A stretch of DNA of 64,000 nucleotides from Aeromicrobium sp. Root344 (GCF_001425755.1 NZ_LMDH01000001.1:1706335-1770334), one strand, 5' to 3'; positions 1 to 8,079 are shown, numbered from the stretch's first letter. The notes: a model not told the origin generated them from the sequence alone. Program-made: numbers and translations.

Positions 1-66
1 AACCTCGGTGATGCCCGATCCCATCAGCCCGCCGCCGATGACTCCGACGCGTTCGATCCCGCTCAT
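1..66 (-). CDS. 3-hydroxyacyl-CoA dehydrogenase, N-terminal fragment
   Basis: Only the first 22 codons are inside the window; the gene runs off the left edge. They read MSGIERVGVIGGGLMGSGIT..., and the GxGxxG-type fingerprint at about residues 10-16 is the NAD-binding opening typical of 3-hydroxybutyryl-CoA / 3-hydroxyacyl-CoA dehydrogenases, which oxidise the beta-hydroxyl of acyl-CoAs in fatty-acid or butyrate metabolism. A GAGGAG ribosome site precedes the ATG at a suitable distance. A 20-bp pseudopalindrome lies just upstream. With so little sequence, another Rossmann dehydrogenase of the same superfamily cannot be excluded. Confidence 0.7.
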   Translation of the reverse strand, partial: MSGIERVGVIGGGLMGSGITEV

Positions 67-79
67 GGTGCTCCTCAAG

Positions 80-99
80 TTAGTAGGACGTCATAGTAA
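80..99. promoter_or_regulatory. 20-bp pseudopalindromic operator candidate
   Basis: TTAGTAGGACGTCATAGTAA equals its own reverse complement at 16 of 20 positions and lies 14 bases upstream of the dehydrogenase start codon, overlapping a TACTAT box on the minus strand. Size and symmetry suit a TetR-type repressor site. No matching regulator gene is in view. Confidence 0.4.
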
Positions 100-318
100 T
101 TGGTCGGGAGGCTCCGCACGACATGGCCCTCCTGGACCAGTCACTTCGGGTCAAGAAGAGACGCGATGTCCCGGCGTAGCGTCCGCGGTGGGGCACGTGT
201 GGAACGTGCTCCTGACGTGGACCTCCTGGAGCCGGAGTTCCTGGCGCTTGCGCGCTGGGGGGCGAACGAGCGCAAGCGCACTCCGCACGATCGCTCACCT
301 CTCCCAGGAAGACCCACC

Positions 319-783
319 ATGATTTCACGGCGAATTTTCTCTGTGATTGCCGCAGCAAGTGCGGCTCTCCTCTTCACGTCCACCGCGGCACAAGCCGGCA
401 ACGCCCACTTCATCGCCAGTCAGACATCGGTCTCGCAGTCCGGGACCGCGCTGACCGTCAAGTTCAAGGAAGCGGGGCTCGAGTCCGGCTCCACGGAGAC
501 GATCCAGGTCAGCGCCCACCTCGACGCCACGTACTCCTGCGTCAACGGTGGCAAGAAGGTGCCGTCCGACCCGAAGAAGACGACGGTCAGCGGCGACTTC
601 CAGCAGAGCGGGACGTTCACGGCAGCGAAGAACGGCAACCTCCTCGGCTCGCTCAGCGTCACGGGACCGGCGGCATCGAGCGTGCTCGACTGCCCGCCGG
701 GGCAGCGAGCCACCTTGGTCGCCGCAGCATGGTCGAGCATCACGATCGACGACCTCACCAGTGGGGCGCACCTCGAGCTCTGA
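319..783 (+). CDS. Small exported protein of unknown function (154 aa)
   Basis: The reading frame is open further upstream, but the start at 319 is chosen because it follows a GGAAG ribosome site and begins a classic signal peptide: two arginines, a hydrophobic stretch, then an AQA cleavage site near residue 26. The mature part of about 128 residues is rich in Ser, Thr, Gly and Val, has two cysteines (in YSCVNGGK and LDCPPGQ) that could form a disulfide, and shows no catalytic motif I recognise. It looks like a small beta-rich secreted protein. It stands alone, followed by a strong terminator hairpin. Confidence 0.7.
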   Translation: MISRRIFSVIAAASAALLFTSTAAQAGNAHFIASQTSVSQSGTALTVKFKEAGLESGSTETIQVSAHLDATYSCVNGGKKVPSDPKKTTVSGDFQQSGTFTAAKNGNLLGSLSVTGPAASSVLDCPPGQRATLVAAAWSSITIDDLTSGAHLEL

Positions 784-804
784 TGACCTGAGCTCGGCAG
801 GACA

Positions 805-837
805 GGAGATGGCCCGGCCCTGCGCCGGGCCATCTCC
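805..837 (+). terminator. Perfect 14-bp stem hairpin
   Basis: GGAGATGGCCCGGC at 805-818 and its exact reverse complement at 824-837 enclose a 5-base loop. It lies 21 bases after the stop of the exported protein gene. There is no T-run, as is common for terminators in high-GC actinobacteria. Confidence 0.75.
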
Positions 838-892
838 CCGTCGAGGAGCGCGCCTCCGACCCGCCGCGGCCGCCGCGTGATGGGATGACCCC

Positions 893-1303
893 ATGCGTAC
901 GCTCGCGGTGGCCCTGCTCCTGGTGCTGGCGGGCTGCGGTGGTGGCTCGGACGATCCGCCCGCCACGAAGGCCACGACCACCGCACCGACCCAGGCCGTG
1001 ACCACGCCGACCATCGCGCCGCCCAAGGGAACACCGGCGCCAGAGGCGCTGTCGAAGTTCCGCTGTGCCAAGACCTCCAAGGGCATCTGGAACTCGTCGG
1101 GATTCATCGCCAACACCGGCAAGACCAAGGTGACCTATCAAGTCACCGTGTACGTCGGCGAGGCTGCCGGGGGTGCGGAGAAGGCCAAGACGCGTCAGCT
1201 GGCCAACGTGTCGGCCGGCGGGTCCACGCGCTTCGTCATCAACAACCTCCCGGCGCCCGACAACGGTGGCAGCTGCCACGTCCAGGTGCTGGCCCAGCGC
1301 TGA
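893..1303 (+). CDS. Putative lipoprotein (136 aa)
   Basis: Residues 1-14 form a short hydrophobic signal ending in the lipobox LAGC, so the cysteine is expected to be lipidated and the protein anchored on the outer face of the membrane. A Thr/Pro/Ala-rich spacer (about residues 20-50) is followed by a compact domain of about 85 residues with two cysteines (RCAK and SCHV). The pattern STRFVINNLPAP near the end resembles the FxxLxP segment of small immunoglobulin-like (FxLYD or DUF4352 type) extracellular domains; that is a guess. A TGGGAT box ends 6 bases before the ATG and no ribosome site is visible, so the mRNA may be leaderless. Confidence 0.65.
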   Translation: MRTLAVALLLVLAGCGGGSDDPPATKATTTAPTQAVTTPTIAPPKGTPAPEALSKFRCAKTSKGIWNSSGFIANTGKTKVTYQVTVYVGEAAGGAEKAKTRQLANVSAGGSTRFVINNLPAPDNGGSCHVQVLAQR

Positions 1304-1372
1304 ACCGTCTCCGCGCAGCCCACGACCCGCCCGGCTCATGCCGTGACGGGTCGCGGGCAACGCGCGGCGCGA

Positions 1373-2875
1373 TCAGTGCGCCAGGACGGGCGCCGCGTCG
1401 GGGTCGACCGCGATGGGCCCGGGGCGGAGCAGGAGACCGCAGATGACAGCTCCGACGGCGAAGATCCCGGCACCCCACCAGAACACGGTGGTGTAGCTCT
1501 CCATCGCGGCGAGTGCCTGGTTGTGCGGGCTGGGAGCCTTGCCGTCGAGGTAGTTCGTCGCAGCGGTCGCGGCGAATGCGCTCAGCACGGCCGTGCCGAT
1601 CGAGCCACCGATCTGCTGGAACGTGTTGACGGCGGCTGAGGCGACGCCGGCATGCTCGGCGTCGACTCCGGACGTCGCCGCGCTGAACGCGGGAGCCATG
1701 GCCAGACCGACACCCAGGCCGGTGATGATCAGGCCCGGCAGGATGTTCGCCGCGTACGTGCTGTCGAGGTCGAGCTGGGCGAACAGCACCAGGCCGAAGG
1801 ACGCCAGCAGCATGCCGGAGAAGACCGGGATCTTCGGGCCGGTGCGAGCCACCACGCCGGAGAACCCCGTGGCCGTGGCCATGATGCCGAGGATCATCGG
1901 GATGAACGCGAACCCGGTCTTGAGCGGGCTGTAGCCGAGGGTCAGCGAGACGTAGTAGGTCAGGAACAGGAACACCGCGAACAGGCCGATCCCGATGATC
2001 GCCACCGTCAGGAACGAGCCACCGCGGGTGCGGTCCCAGATGATGTGCAGCGGGAGCAGCGGGTTGTGCACCCGGCTCTCGATCACGGCGAACACCGCGA
2101 GCAGGGCGAGACCGACGGCGATGCAGACGAGCGTGACGGCGCTGGACCAGCCGTCGGACTCGGCGTTGGCGAGTCCGTAGACGAACGACACGAGGCCGGC
2201 GACGACGACGGCGGTGCCCGGGATGTCGAGCTTGGGAGGGTTCTCCTCGCGAGCCTGCTTCTTGAGGAGCAGCACGCCGCCGATCACGGCGAGCGCGGCG
2301 AGCGGAACGTTGACGTACAGGCACCACCGCCAAGAGAGGTACTCGGTGAGCGCTCCGCCGAGCATGAGGCCGATGGCGCCGCCACCGCCGGAGATCGCGC
2401 CGAAGATCGCGAACGCCTTGGCGCGTTCCGCGGCGTCGGTGAACGTGACGGTCAGCAGCGACAGGGCGGCGGGTGCGAGCAGAGCGCCGAAGATGCCTTG
2501 CGCCACGCGGGCCGAGACGAGCATCTCGAAGTTCTGTGCCGCGCCGCCGATCGCGGAGGCGCCGGCGAAGCCGATCAGACCGACGATGAACATCGGCTTG
2601 CGGCCCACGAGGTCGCTCAGCCGCCCACCGAGCAGCAGGAGCGAGCCGAACGCCAAGGCGTACCCGGTCACGATCCACTGCCGGTTGTCGTTGGAGAAGC
2701 CGAGCGACTCCTGGGCGGTCGGGAGCGCGATGTTCACGATCGTCGCGTCGAGGACGACGATGAGCTGCGCCAGCGCGATGACGCCGAGGATCAGCCAGCG
2801 CGTCGTGTGGTGCGGGTTGTCGGCATGGTCGGGCGGCGTGGCCCGCAGTCGGTCGACGACCAAGGTGTCAGTCAT
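1373..2875 (-). CDS. MFS drug:H+ antiporter, DHA2 (EmrB/QacA) type, 500 aa
   Basis: A 14-helix type major facilitator. The first helix carries the DHA2 signature LDATIVNIALPTAQESL (about residues 43-59), and the helix 2-3 loop has GGRLSDLVGRKPMF, the conserved motif A. Such carriers export hydrophobic drugs or metabolites in exchange for protons. The ATG at 2875 follows a GGAG site. The gene is transcribed divergently from a TetR regulator at 3012; the shared 136-bp region carries repeated GGAAAG-type half-sites, so the pair is very likely a repressor/efflux module. The substrate cannot be told from sequence. Confidence 0.9.
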   Translation of the reverse strand: MTDTLVVDRLRATPPDHADNPHHTTRWLILGVIALAQLIVVLDATIVNIALPTAQESLGFSNDNRQWIVTGYALAFGSLLLLGGRLSDLVGRKPMFIVGLIGFAGASAIGGAAQNFEMLVSARVAQGIFGALLAPAALSLLTVTFTDAAERAKAFAIFGAISGGGGAIGLMLGGALTEYLSWRWCLYVNVPLAALAVIGGVLLLKKQAREENPPKLDIPGTAVVVAGLVSFVYGLANAESDGWSSAVTLVCIAVGLALLAVFAVIESRVHNPLLPLHIIWDRTRGGSFLTVAIIGIGLFAVFLFLTYYVSLTLGYSPLKTGFAFIPMILGIMATATGFSGVVARTGPKIPVFSGMLLASFGLVLFAQLDLDSTYAANILPGLIITGLGVGLAMAPAFSAATSGVDAEHAGVASAAVNTFQQIGGSIGTAVLSAFAATAATNYLDGKAPSPHNQALAAMESYTTVFWWGAGIFAVGAVICGLLLRPGPIAVDPDAAPVLAH

Positions 2876-2898
2876 GGGAAGCTCCGGAAGGTCAGTAA

Positions 2899-2988
2899 GT
2901 GGAAAGTCTCTTCCGTTTCACTGTAGACGATAACCGGAAAGAACTCTCCATTTGTACGTGTGACCTGTCCCACGAAACGGAAAGTTGT
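2899..2988. promoter_or_regulatory. Divergent promoter region with repeated GGAAAG half-sites
   Basis: Related elements occur at 2899-2921 (GTGGAAAG ... CTTCCGTTTCAC, an imperfect palindrome), 2932-2945 (AACCGGAAAGAACT) and 2974-2988 (GAAACGGAAAGTTGT). They lie between the starts of the efflux pump and the TetR gene and are the probable operators of that regulator. Confidence 0.5.
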
Positions 2989-3011
2989 CTCCGGTCCGGT
3001 AGTATGGCGGC

Positions 3012-3677
3012 ATGACCCCAGGCAGCATCTCCACGCAGGAAGCCGAACGGCCGCTGCGCAAGGACGCTGCGCGCAACCGTGAGCTGATCCTCGAGACCGC
3101 CGCGGAAGTCTTCGCCGAGCAGGGGCTCGAGGCCGGCTACGACGAGATCGCCCGCCGCGCGGGCATCGGCGTCGGCACGGTCTATCGGCGGTTCCCGGAG
3201 CGTTCGGAGCTCGTGCAGGCCCTGTTCGAGTCGCGGATCGACGAGATGGTCGCGATCGGTGACGAGGCCGCTGCGATCCCCGATGCGTGGGACGGCCTGA
3301 CCTGGTTCTTCGAGAAGTCCGTCGAGAAGCAGGTCGCCGACCGCGGGCTCAAGGAGGTCATGGTCCAGACCCTCAACGAGAGCGGTCAGATGACCGTCGG
3401 CCGCGAACGAATCGCACCGATCGTCGAGAGCCTCATGCAGCGGGCGCAGGCCGAGGGAGCGCTTCGCAAGGACGTCGAGGTCACGGACCTGGGCATGCAG
3501 TTCATGCTGATCGGGTCGCTGTCGACGCCCGAGCAGCCCGAGCTCTGGCGCCGCTACCTGACGCTGCTGTTCGACGGGTTGCGGGCGCGCCCGGACTCCA
3601 CGCCGCTGCCCCTCGAGGCACCGCCCGACGAGGCGATGCACCTGCTGATGTGCAACCTGCAGGGCCGCCGCAGCTGA
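3012..3677 (+). CDS. TetR family transcriptional repressor (221 aa)
   Basis: The N-terminal part (about residues 20-65) is a TetR helix-turn-helix: RELILETAAEVFAEQG, then YDEIARRAGIGVGTVYRRF. The rest is an all-helical ligand-binding domain. A TAGTAT box at 3000-3005 ends six bases before the ATG with no ribosome site between, so translation is probably leaderless. It is divergent from the MFS efflux gene and most likely represses it until the pump substrate binds. Its stop codon abuts the stop of the convergent fprA gene, inside a 20-bp perfect palindrome. Confidence 0.9.
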   Translation: MTPGSISTQEAERPLRKDAARNRELILETAAEVFAEQGLEAGYDEIARRAGIGVGTVYRRFPERSELVQALFESRIDEMVAIGDEAAAIPDAWDGLTWFFEKSVEKQVADRGLKEVMVQTLNESGQMTVGRERIAPIVESLMQRAQAEGALRKDVEVTDLGMQFMLIGSLSTPEQPELWRRYLTLLFDGLRARPDSTPLPLEAPPDEAMHLLMCNLQGRRS

Positions 3678-3687
3678 TCAGCTGCGG
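3668..3687. terminator. 20-bp perfect palindrome over two convergent stop codons
   Basis: CCGCAGCTGATCAGCTGCGG is its own reverse complement and contains TGA of the TetR gene and TCA (stop of fprA on the other strand) at its centre. It could fold as an 8-bp hairpin in either transcript and act as a bidirectional terminator. Confidence 0.5.
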
Positions 3688-5030
3688 GAGATCCGCACCA
3701 TCTCGTCGCGCGGGACGACCTTGATGCGCGTACGCCCGGCCGCCTCGCCGAGCGCGAGCTCGTGCTCGTCGAGCTGCTCCCAGCCCTCCCACGTCGTGAA
3801 CTCGATGCCGCGTCCCGCAAGGTAGCGGTCGACGGCGTCACGCTCGGGCTCCGGCGGCGCGACGAGTGCGTCGACGTCGGAGAGCAGCAGCTCGATGGTC
3901 TGCGCGGCATCGGACTTGGTATGTCCGATCAGTCCGACGGGTCCGCGCTTGATCCAGCCCGTGACGTACGCGCCGGGCAGCGGGTCGCCCTCGATGTCGA
4001 TCACGCGTCCGCCGTCGTTGGGCACGATCGCCTGGGTGTCGTCGAACGGGATGCCGGCGAGGTTCTCCGAGCGGTAGCCCACGGCCCGGTAGACCGCCTG
4101 GACCGGCCAGTCGACGAGCTCGCCGGTGCCGCGTACGTTGCCGGTGCCGTCGAGCTCGGTGACCTCGGTGCGCAGGCCGACGACGCGGCCGTCCTCGCCG
4201 AGGATCTCGACGGGGTTCTGGCAGAAGTGGATGTGGATGCGGTGTGCGGCGCCGGTCGGCTCCTTGGCGAGGTAGTTCTGCAGCACGTCGACGACCAGCT
4301 TGACCGACTTGGAGGCGCGGATGGCGTCCATGGATCCTTCGTCGAGCTCGAAGCCCTCCGGATGGATGATGACGTCGATGCTGGGCGAGTGCGACAGCTC
4401 CCGCAGCTCCATCGGGGTGAACTTGACCTGCGCGGGACCGCGGCGGGCGAAGACGTGGACGTCCTTGGCGGCGTTCGCCTTGAGGCCGGCGTAGACGTTG
4501 TCGGGGATCTCGGTGACGAGCTGCTCGTCGGCGGTCTTGGCAAGCATGCGGGCGACGTCGAGGCCGACGTTGCCGACGCCCAGGACGGCGACGCTCTCGG
4601 CGTGAGGGTCGAACGGCCAGTCGCGCGGGGCGTCGGGGTGGCCGTCGTACCAGGAGACGAAGTCCGCCGCGCCGAACGAGCCCTTGAGGTCGATGCCCGG
4701 GATCTCGAGGTCGCGGTCGGCGCGGGCGCCGGTCGCAAAGATGACGGCGTCGTAGAACTGCTGGAGGTGGTCGAGCTTGAGGTCGGCGCCGTAGTTGACG
4801 TTGCCGAAGAAGCGGATGTCGTCGTTGGACAGCACGCGCTTGAGCGCCTTGACGATCTCCTTGATGCGCGGGTGGTCCGGCGCGACCCCGTAGCGGATCA
4901 GGCCGAACGGCGTCGGATCGCGGTCGAGGATGTCGATCGTGACGTCCACCTCGGACTTGGTGAGGATGTCGGCCGCGTAGATTCCCGCCGGTCCGGCGCC
5001 GATCACGGCGACACGCAATTGCCTGCTCAT
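3678..5030 (-). CDS. fprA: Ferredoxin/flavodoxin--NADP+ reductase, FprA type (450 aa)
   Basis: A two-dinucleotide-domain flavoprotein of the adrenodoxin-reductase family. GAGPAG at residues 11-16 binds FAD; FGLIRYGVAPDHPRIKEI, RDLEIPGIDLKGSFGAADFVSWYDGHPD and VLGVGNVGLDVARML are family hallmarks. The C-terminal section GWIKRGPVGLIGHTKSDAAQTI matches the NADP/FAD closing region. It passes electrons between NADPH and ferredoxins for P450s and iron enzymes. The start at 5030 is preferred over an upstream in-frame ATG because AGGAG precedes it. A DtxR/IdeR-like box lies just upstream, suggesting iron control. Confidence 0.92.
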   Translation of the reverse strand: MSRQLRVAVIGAGPAGIYAADILTKSEVDVTIDILDRDPTPFGLIRYGVAPDHPRIKEIVKALKRVLSNDDIRFFGNVNYGADLKLDHLQQFYDAVIFATGARADRDLEIPGIDLKGSFGAADFVSWYDGHPDAPRDWPFDPHAESVAVLGVGNVGLDVARMLAKTADEQLVTEIPDNVYAGLKANAAKDVHVFARRGPAQVKFTPMELRELSHSPSIDVIIHPEGFELDEGSMDAIRASKSVKLVVDVLQNYLAKEPTGAAHRIHIHFCQNPVEILGEDGRVVGLRTEVTELDGTGNVRGTGELVDWPVQAVYRAVGYRSENLAGIPFDDTQAIVPNDGGRVIDIEGDPLPGAYVTGWIKRGPVGLIGHTKSDAAQTIELLLSDVDALVAPPEPERDAVDRYLAGRGIEFTTWEGWEQLDEHELALGEAAGRTRIKVVPRDEMVRISRS

Positions 5031-5063
5031 ACACAACTCCTGGGGGAAGATCGCCACGCTGTC

Positions 5064-5082
5064 TTAGGCAAGGCTAAGGACG
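5064..5082 (-). promoter_or_regulatory. DtxR/IdeR-like iron box upstream of fprA
   Basis: TTAGGCAAGGCTAAGGACG keeps the left half (TTAGG) and the central CTAA of the actinobacterial iron-box consensus TTAGGTTAGSCTAACCTAA but has a poor right end. It is 33 bases upstream of the fprA start. Iron-dependent repression is inferred. Confidence 0.5.
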
Positions 5083-5142
5083 CTGATCAAGGGCACTTCG
5101 GGCGTCTTGCGATGCGAACGGCAATCGTGTGGGGTGGGTCAC

Positions 5143-5161
5143 ACCTGAACTGAGTTCAGGT
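5143..5161 (+). promoter_or_regulatory. 19-bp MerR-type operator with no regulator nearby
   Basis: ACCTGAAC-TGA-GTTCAGGT is a perfect inverted repeat with the ACCT-N11-AGGT frame typical of MerR-family operators. A TATCCT box starts at its last base (5161-5166) and would give a plus-strand start near 5175, reading into the 3' end of the oppositely oriented hydrolase gene. It also lies 113 bases upstream of fprA. Confidence 0.5.
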
Positions 5162-5213
5162 ATCCTGAAAGTGTATGTGCGACAGGGCTCAGGTGCTGAA
5201 GTTGTGGCGCGGC

Positions 5214-6035
5214 TCACATGTCGAGCGGATGTCTCGCCAGGTAGTCGTCGACCAACGCGTTGACCTGGTCGGGCACCTCCAGCGCAGCGAGGTGGGCGGC
5301 GCCGTCGATCACGACGAAGTCGGCACCGGGGATCGCGTCAGCCATCGCGCGGTTCTCCGCGACCGGGAACGTGGCATCCTCGGCGCCGGCGATCACGAGC
5401 ACCGGCGTGGTGATGCGTGCGAACAGCTCGCGCTGGTCGGGGCGCTCGGGAACCACGCTCCGCACGGCCCAGGTCGCTGAGGTCATGTCGACCCGCGACA
5501 GCGACGCGCGGACGGTGCGCACGACGTCGCCGCGCGTCCGCAGGGTCGTCGGCCCGAGGAACGCCTTGAGCACCGAGCGCGTCAATGGCGGTCTGATGCC
5601 GCGCAGGACGCGAGCGGTTCGCAGCATCGCCGCGTACTCGATCCGCTGGTAGCGGCCGGCGGTCGTCGCGGTGGCGTTCATGAGCACCGAGACGCCGACG
5701 CGGTCCGGGTGCAGAGCGGCGAACGTGCCGCCGATCATGCCGCCCCACGAGTTGCCGAGGACGTGCGCGCGTGTGACACCGAAGTGGTCGAGCACCTGCT
5801 CGATGACGGTGGCGCACTCCTCGAAGCTGAACCCTCGCGTGAGCGGCTCGCTGTCGCCGTGGCCGGGTGGGTCGACCACGAGCACGGTGAACCGGCCGGC
5901 GAAGTGCGCGGCCTGCGCCGCCCAGAGCCTGCCGTCCATCAGGAGGCTCGGCCACATCAGCATCGCCGGCCCGTCACCGTCGACGCGAACGCGGAGCCGG
6001 CCGAGGACGGTGGGCACATCGTGATCGACCAGCAT
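5214..6035 (-). CDS. Alpha/beta-fold hydrolase (273 aa)
   Basis: A typical alpha/beta hydrolase: oxyanion-region DPPGHGDSEPLTRGF, nucleophile elbow GNSWGG with the catalytic serine at about residue 95, an aspartate in VIAGAEDATFPV and the last histidine in DGAAHLAALEVPDQVN. Length and motifs fit esterases or haloalkane-dehalogenase-like hydrolases of 260-290 residues; the substrate is unknown. TAGGGT followed by six bases and the ATG suggests a leaderless mRNA. It is back-to-back with the CrtI-like gene at 6088. Confidence 0.88.
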   Translation of the reverse strand: MLVDHDVPTVLGRLRVRVDGDGPAMLMWPSLLMDGRLWAAQAAHFAGRFTVLVVDPPGHGDSEPLTRGFSFEECATVIEQVLDHFGVTRAHVLGNSWGGMIGGTFAALHPDRVGVSVLMNATATTAGRYQRIEYAAMLRTARVLRGIRPPLTRSVLKAFLGPTTLRTRGDVVRTVRASLSRVDMTSATWAVRSVVPERPDQRELFARITTPVLVIAGAEDATFPVAENRAMADAIPGADFVVIDGAAHLAALEVPDQVNALVDDYLARHPLDM

Positions 6036-6087
6036 CCAGTCACCCTAGGGCCGTACGGCGGGCGGAGGTGCCGACTAGGTTGAACAC

Positions 6088-7488
6088 ATGACCACTGCCG
6101 TCGTCGTGGGCTCCGGGCCCAACGGGCTGGCCGCTGCCGTCGTGCTGGCCCGGGCCGGGATCGACGTGACCGTGCTGGAGGCCGCGGACGAGATCGGCGG
6201 TGGCACCCGGTCGGCGGAGCTCAACGTCCCAGGCGTCCTGCACGACATCTGCAGCGCCACGCACCCGACAGCGGTCGCATCGCCGTTCTTCCGTTCCCTC
6301 GACCTCGAGCGCCACGGCCTCGAGTGGTTGTGGCCCGAGGTCGACGCCGTCCACCCGCTCGACGGCGGCCGGGCCGGTGTGCTGTTCCGTGACCTCGACC
6401 GCACGGTCGAAGGGCTCGGCGTCGACGGCCCGGCATGGCGCAAGCTGTACGCCCCGCTGGCCGCGTCGAGCGACGAGCTGATCGGCGAGCTGTTCCGCCC
6501 GATCGTGCACGTGCCGAAGCACCCGATCATGATGGCGAAGTTCGGCATGCGGGCGCTGCAGCCGGCCTCGTGGATCGCCCGTCGCTGGGAGACCGACGAG
6601 GCGCGTGGGCTGTTCGCCGGATTGGCCGCCCACGCGATCTACCCGTTGAGCCGGCCGACGACGGGCGGGCTCGGCCTGATGTTCGGCCTGACCAGTCATG
6701 CGTACGGCTGGCCGGTGGCCAAGGGCGGTTCGGCCGCGATCGCCCGGGCCCTCGCTGCCGACATCGTCGAGCACGGTGGCCGCATCGAGACGGGGCATGA
6801 GGTCACCGAGCTGCCCCAGGCCGACATCGTCATCTTCGACACCTCGCCGGCAGGTGCACTGCGGATCGCGGGCGATGCGCTGCCCGGGCGCGTACGCCGG
6901 CCGCTCACGCGGTGGCGCTCAGGACCCGGCGTGTTCAAGGTCGACTTCGCGGTCGAGGGTGGCGTTCCCTGGACCAACGAGTGGGCCCGCAAGGCCGGCA
7001 CCCTGCACCTCGCGGGCACGTTCGAGGAGCTCAACGCCGCCGAGCGCGACGTCCACGCCGGCCGGATGCCCGACCGCCCGTTCGTCCTGGTGTGCCAGCA
7101 GTACCTCGCCGACCCGGGCCGTTCGGCCGGCGACGTGCATCCCGTGTGGTCCTATGCGCACGTCCCCAACGGCTACACGGGCGATGCGACCGAGGCGATC
7201 ACCGACCAGATCGAGCGCTTCGCACCGGGCTTTCGCGACCGGATCGTCGCGAAGACCACGGCGGGCCCGGCGCAGCTCGAGGCCCACAACGCGAACTACG
7301 CCGGAGGCGACATCGGCGGCGGCGCCAACGACGCGTGGCAGGTCGTCATGCGGCCGCGGTTCTCGCCCAACCCGTACTCGCTCGGGGCCAAAGGCCTCTA
7401 CCTCTGTTCGGCCTCGACGCCACCCGGTGGCGGCGTCCACGGCATGGGCGGGTTCCACGCGGCGACGGCGGCTGTGCGGAACCTGTGA
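6088..7488 (+). CDS. FAD-dependent oxidoreductase, phytoene-desaturase-like (466 aa)
   Basis: Opens with a dinucleotide-binding fold VVGSGPNGLAAAVVLARAG and VLEAADEIGGGTRSAEL, the signature of the CrtI/amine-oxidase superfamily; the C-terminal stretch LYLCSASTPPGGGVHGMGGFHAA is the matching FAD-binding tail seen in CrtI-like proteins. Members dehydrogenate isoprenoids or other hydrophobic substrates, but no carotenoid genes are nearby, so the real substrate is unknown. A TAGGTT box ends 6 bases before the ATG (leaderless). A strong hairpin overlaps the stop codon. Confidence 0.85.
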   Translation: MTTAVVVGSGPNGLAAAVVLARAGIDVTVLEAADEIGGGTRSAELNVPGVLHDICSATHPTAVASPFFRSLDLERHGLEWLWPEVDAVHPLDGGRAGVLFRDLDRTVEGLGVDGPAWRKLYAPLAASSDELIGELFRPIVHVPKHPIMMAKFGMRALQPASWIARRWETDEARGLFAGLAAHAIYPLSRPTTGGLGLMFGLTSHAYGWPVAKGGSAAIARALAADIVEHGGRIETGHEVTELPQADIVIFDTSPAGALRIAGDALPGRVRRPLTRWRSGPGVFKVDFAVEGGVPWTNEWARKAGTLHLAGTFEELNAAERDVHAGRMPDRPFVLVCQQYLADPGRSAGDVHPVWSYAHVPNGYTGDATEAITDQIERFAPGFRDRIVAKTTAGPAQLEAHNANYAGGDIGGGANDAWQVVMRPRFSPNPYSLGAKGLYLCSASTPPGGGVHGMGGFHAATAAVRNL

Positions 7489-7509
7489 GTCTGTAACAAG
7501 ACTCACAGG
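7482..7509 (+). terminator. 11-bp perfect hairpin overlapping a stop codon
   Basis: CCTGTGAGTCT at 7482-7492 pairs exactly with 7499-7509 around the loop GTAACA. The TGA stop of the CrtI-like gene lies inside the left arm. It separates this gene from the flavin operon. Confidence 0.65.
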
Positions 7510-7545
7510 CTGGAACTCCCCCCGCGAAGGTCCCGTTCATACGGT

Positions 7546-7555
7546 TGAACGTTCA
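7546..7555. promoter_or_regulatory. TGAACGTTCA palindrome upstream of the flavin operon
   Basis: A 10-bp perfect palindrome 66 bases before the lipoprotein start, in the only non-coding stretch that can hold the operon promoter. It overlaps a TTGAAC that could serve as a -35 box, though I see no good -10 at 17 bp. Operator function is a guess. Confidence 0.3.
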
Positions 7556-7620
7556 GCCATCCTGTTCCGTTCTCTCCATTGCACGGTGATTCCATACCCT
7601 CGAGCTCAGGAGCCCGACCG

Positions 7621-8079
7621 ATGAAACTCCCAGCGCACAAGAAGATGCTCTCCGCGGCAGCAGCCGCCTCCGTCATGCTGCTCACCGCCGCCTGCGGCAG
7701 TGGTGGCAGCGACGATGCGTCCAGCATGCCCAGCTCGTCGGCGCCGTCCGCCACGACCGATGACTCGTCAGCCGCAGCAGCCACCTACAAGGACGGCGAC
7801 TACGAGGCCGAGGCGAGCTACGTCAACCCGGGTGGTGACTCGAAGGTCAAGGTCGAGCTCACGCTGGCCGACAACAAGGTCAGCAAGGTCGAGGTCACGC
7901 CCGAGGCCACGGACGGCACCTCCAAGAGCTTCCAGGAGAAGTTCGCGAGCGGCATCTCGAGCGAGGTCGTGGGCAAGAGCCTCGACGACCTGAAGGTCGA
8001 CAAGGTGGCGGGCTCGTCACTCACGCACCTCGGCTTCAACGAGGCGATCGACAAGATCAAGGCTGATGCCAAGGCCTGA
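7621..8079 (+). CDS. FMN-binding-domain lipoprotein (152 aa)
   Basis: Signal peptide with lipobox LTAAC (lipidated Cys25), a low-complexity Ser/Ala/Asp spacer (about residues 26-54), then a single FMN-binding domain (about 55-152) of the NqrC/RnfG-type family, with YKDGDYEAEASYVNPGGDSKV and the C-terminal motif region VAGSSLTHLGFNEAIDKI. In related proteins ApbE attaches FMN covalently to a Thr in an SGATxT motif; the aligned stretch here is A130-G-S-S-L-T135, so a serine (S133) would be the acceptor. The next gene is apbE, overlapping by 14 bases. The protein probably sits outside the membrane carrying electrons. Confidence 0.88.
   Translation: MKLPAHKKMLSAAAAASVMLLTAACGSGGSDDASSMPSSSAPSATTDDSSAAAATYKDGDYEAEASYVNPGGDSKVKVELTLADNKVSKVEVTPEATDGTSKSFQEKFASGISSEVVGKSLDDLKVDKVAGSSLTHLGFNEAIDKIKADAKA

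Noticed and set aside
5175-5480. 101-codon frame starting right after the orphan MerR-type promoter
   Set aside because: After about 12 codons it is antisense to the alpha/beta hydrolase and has shadow-type composition. The promoter is reported, but not a gene.
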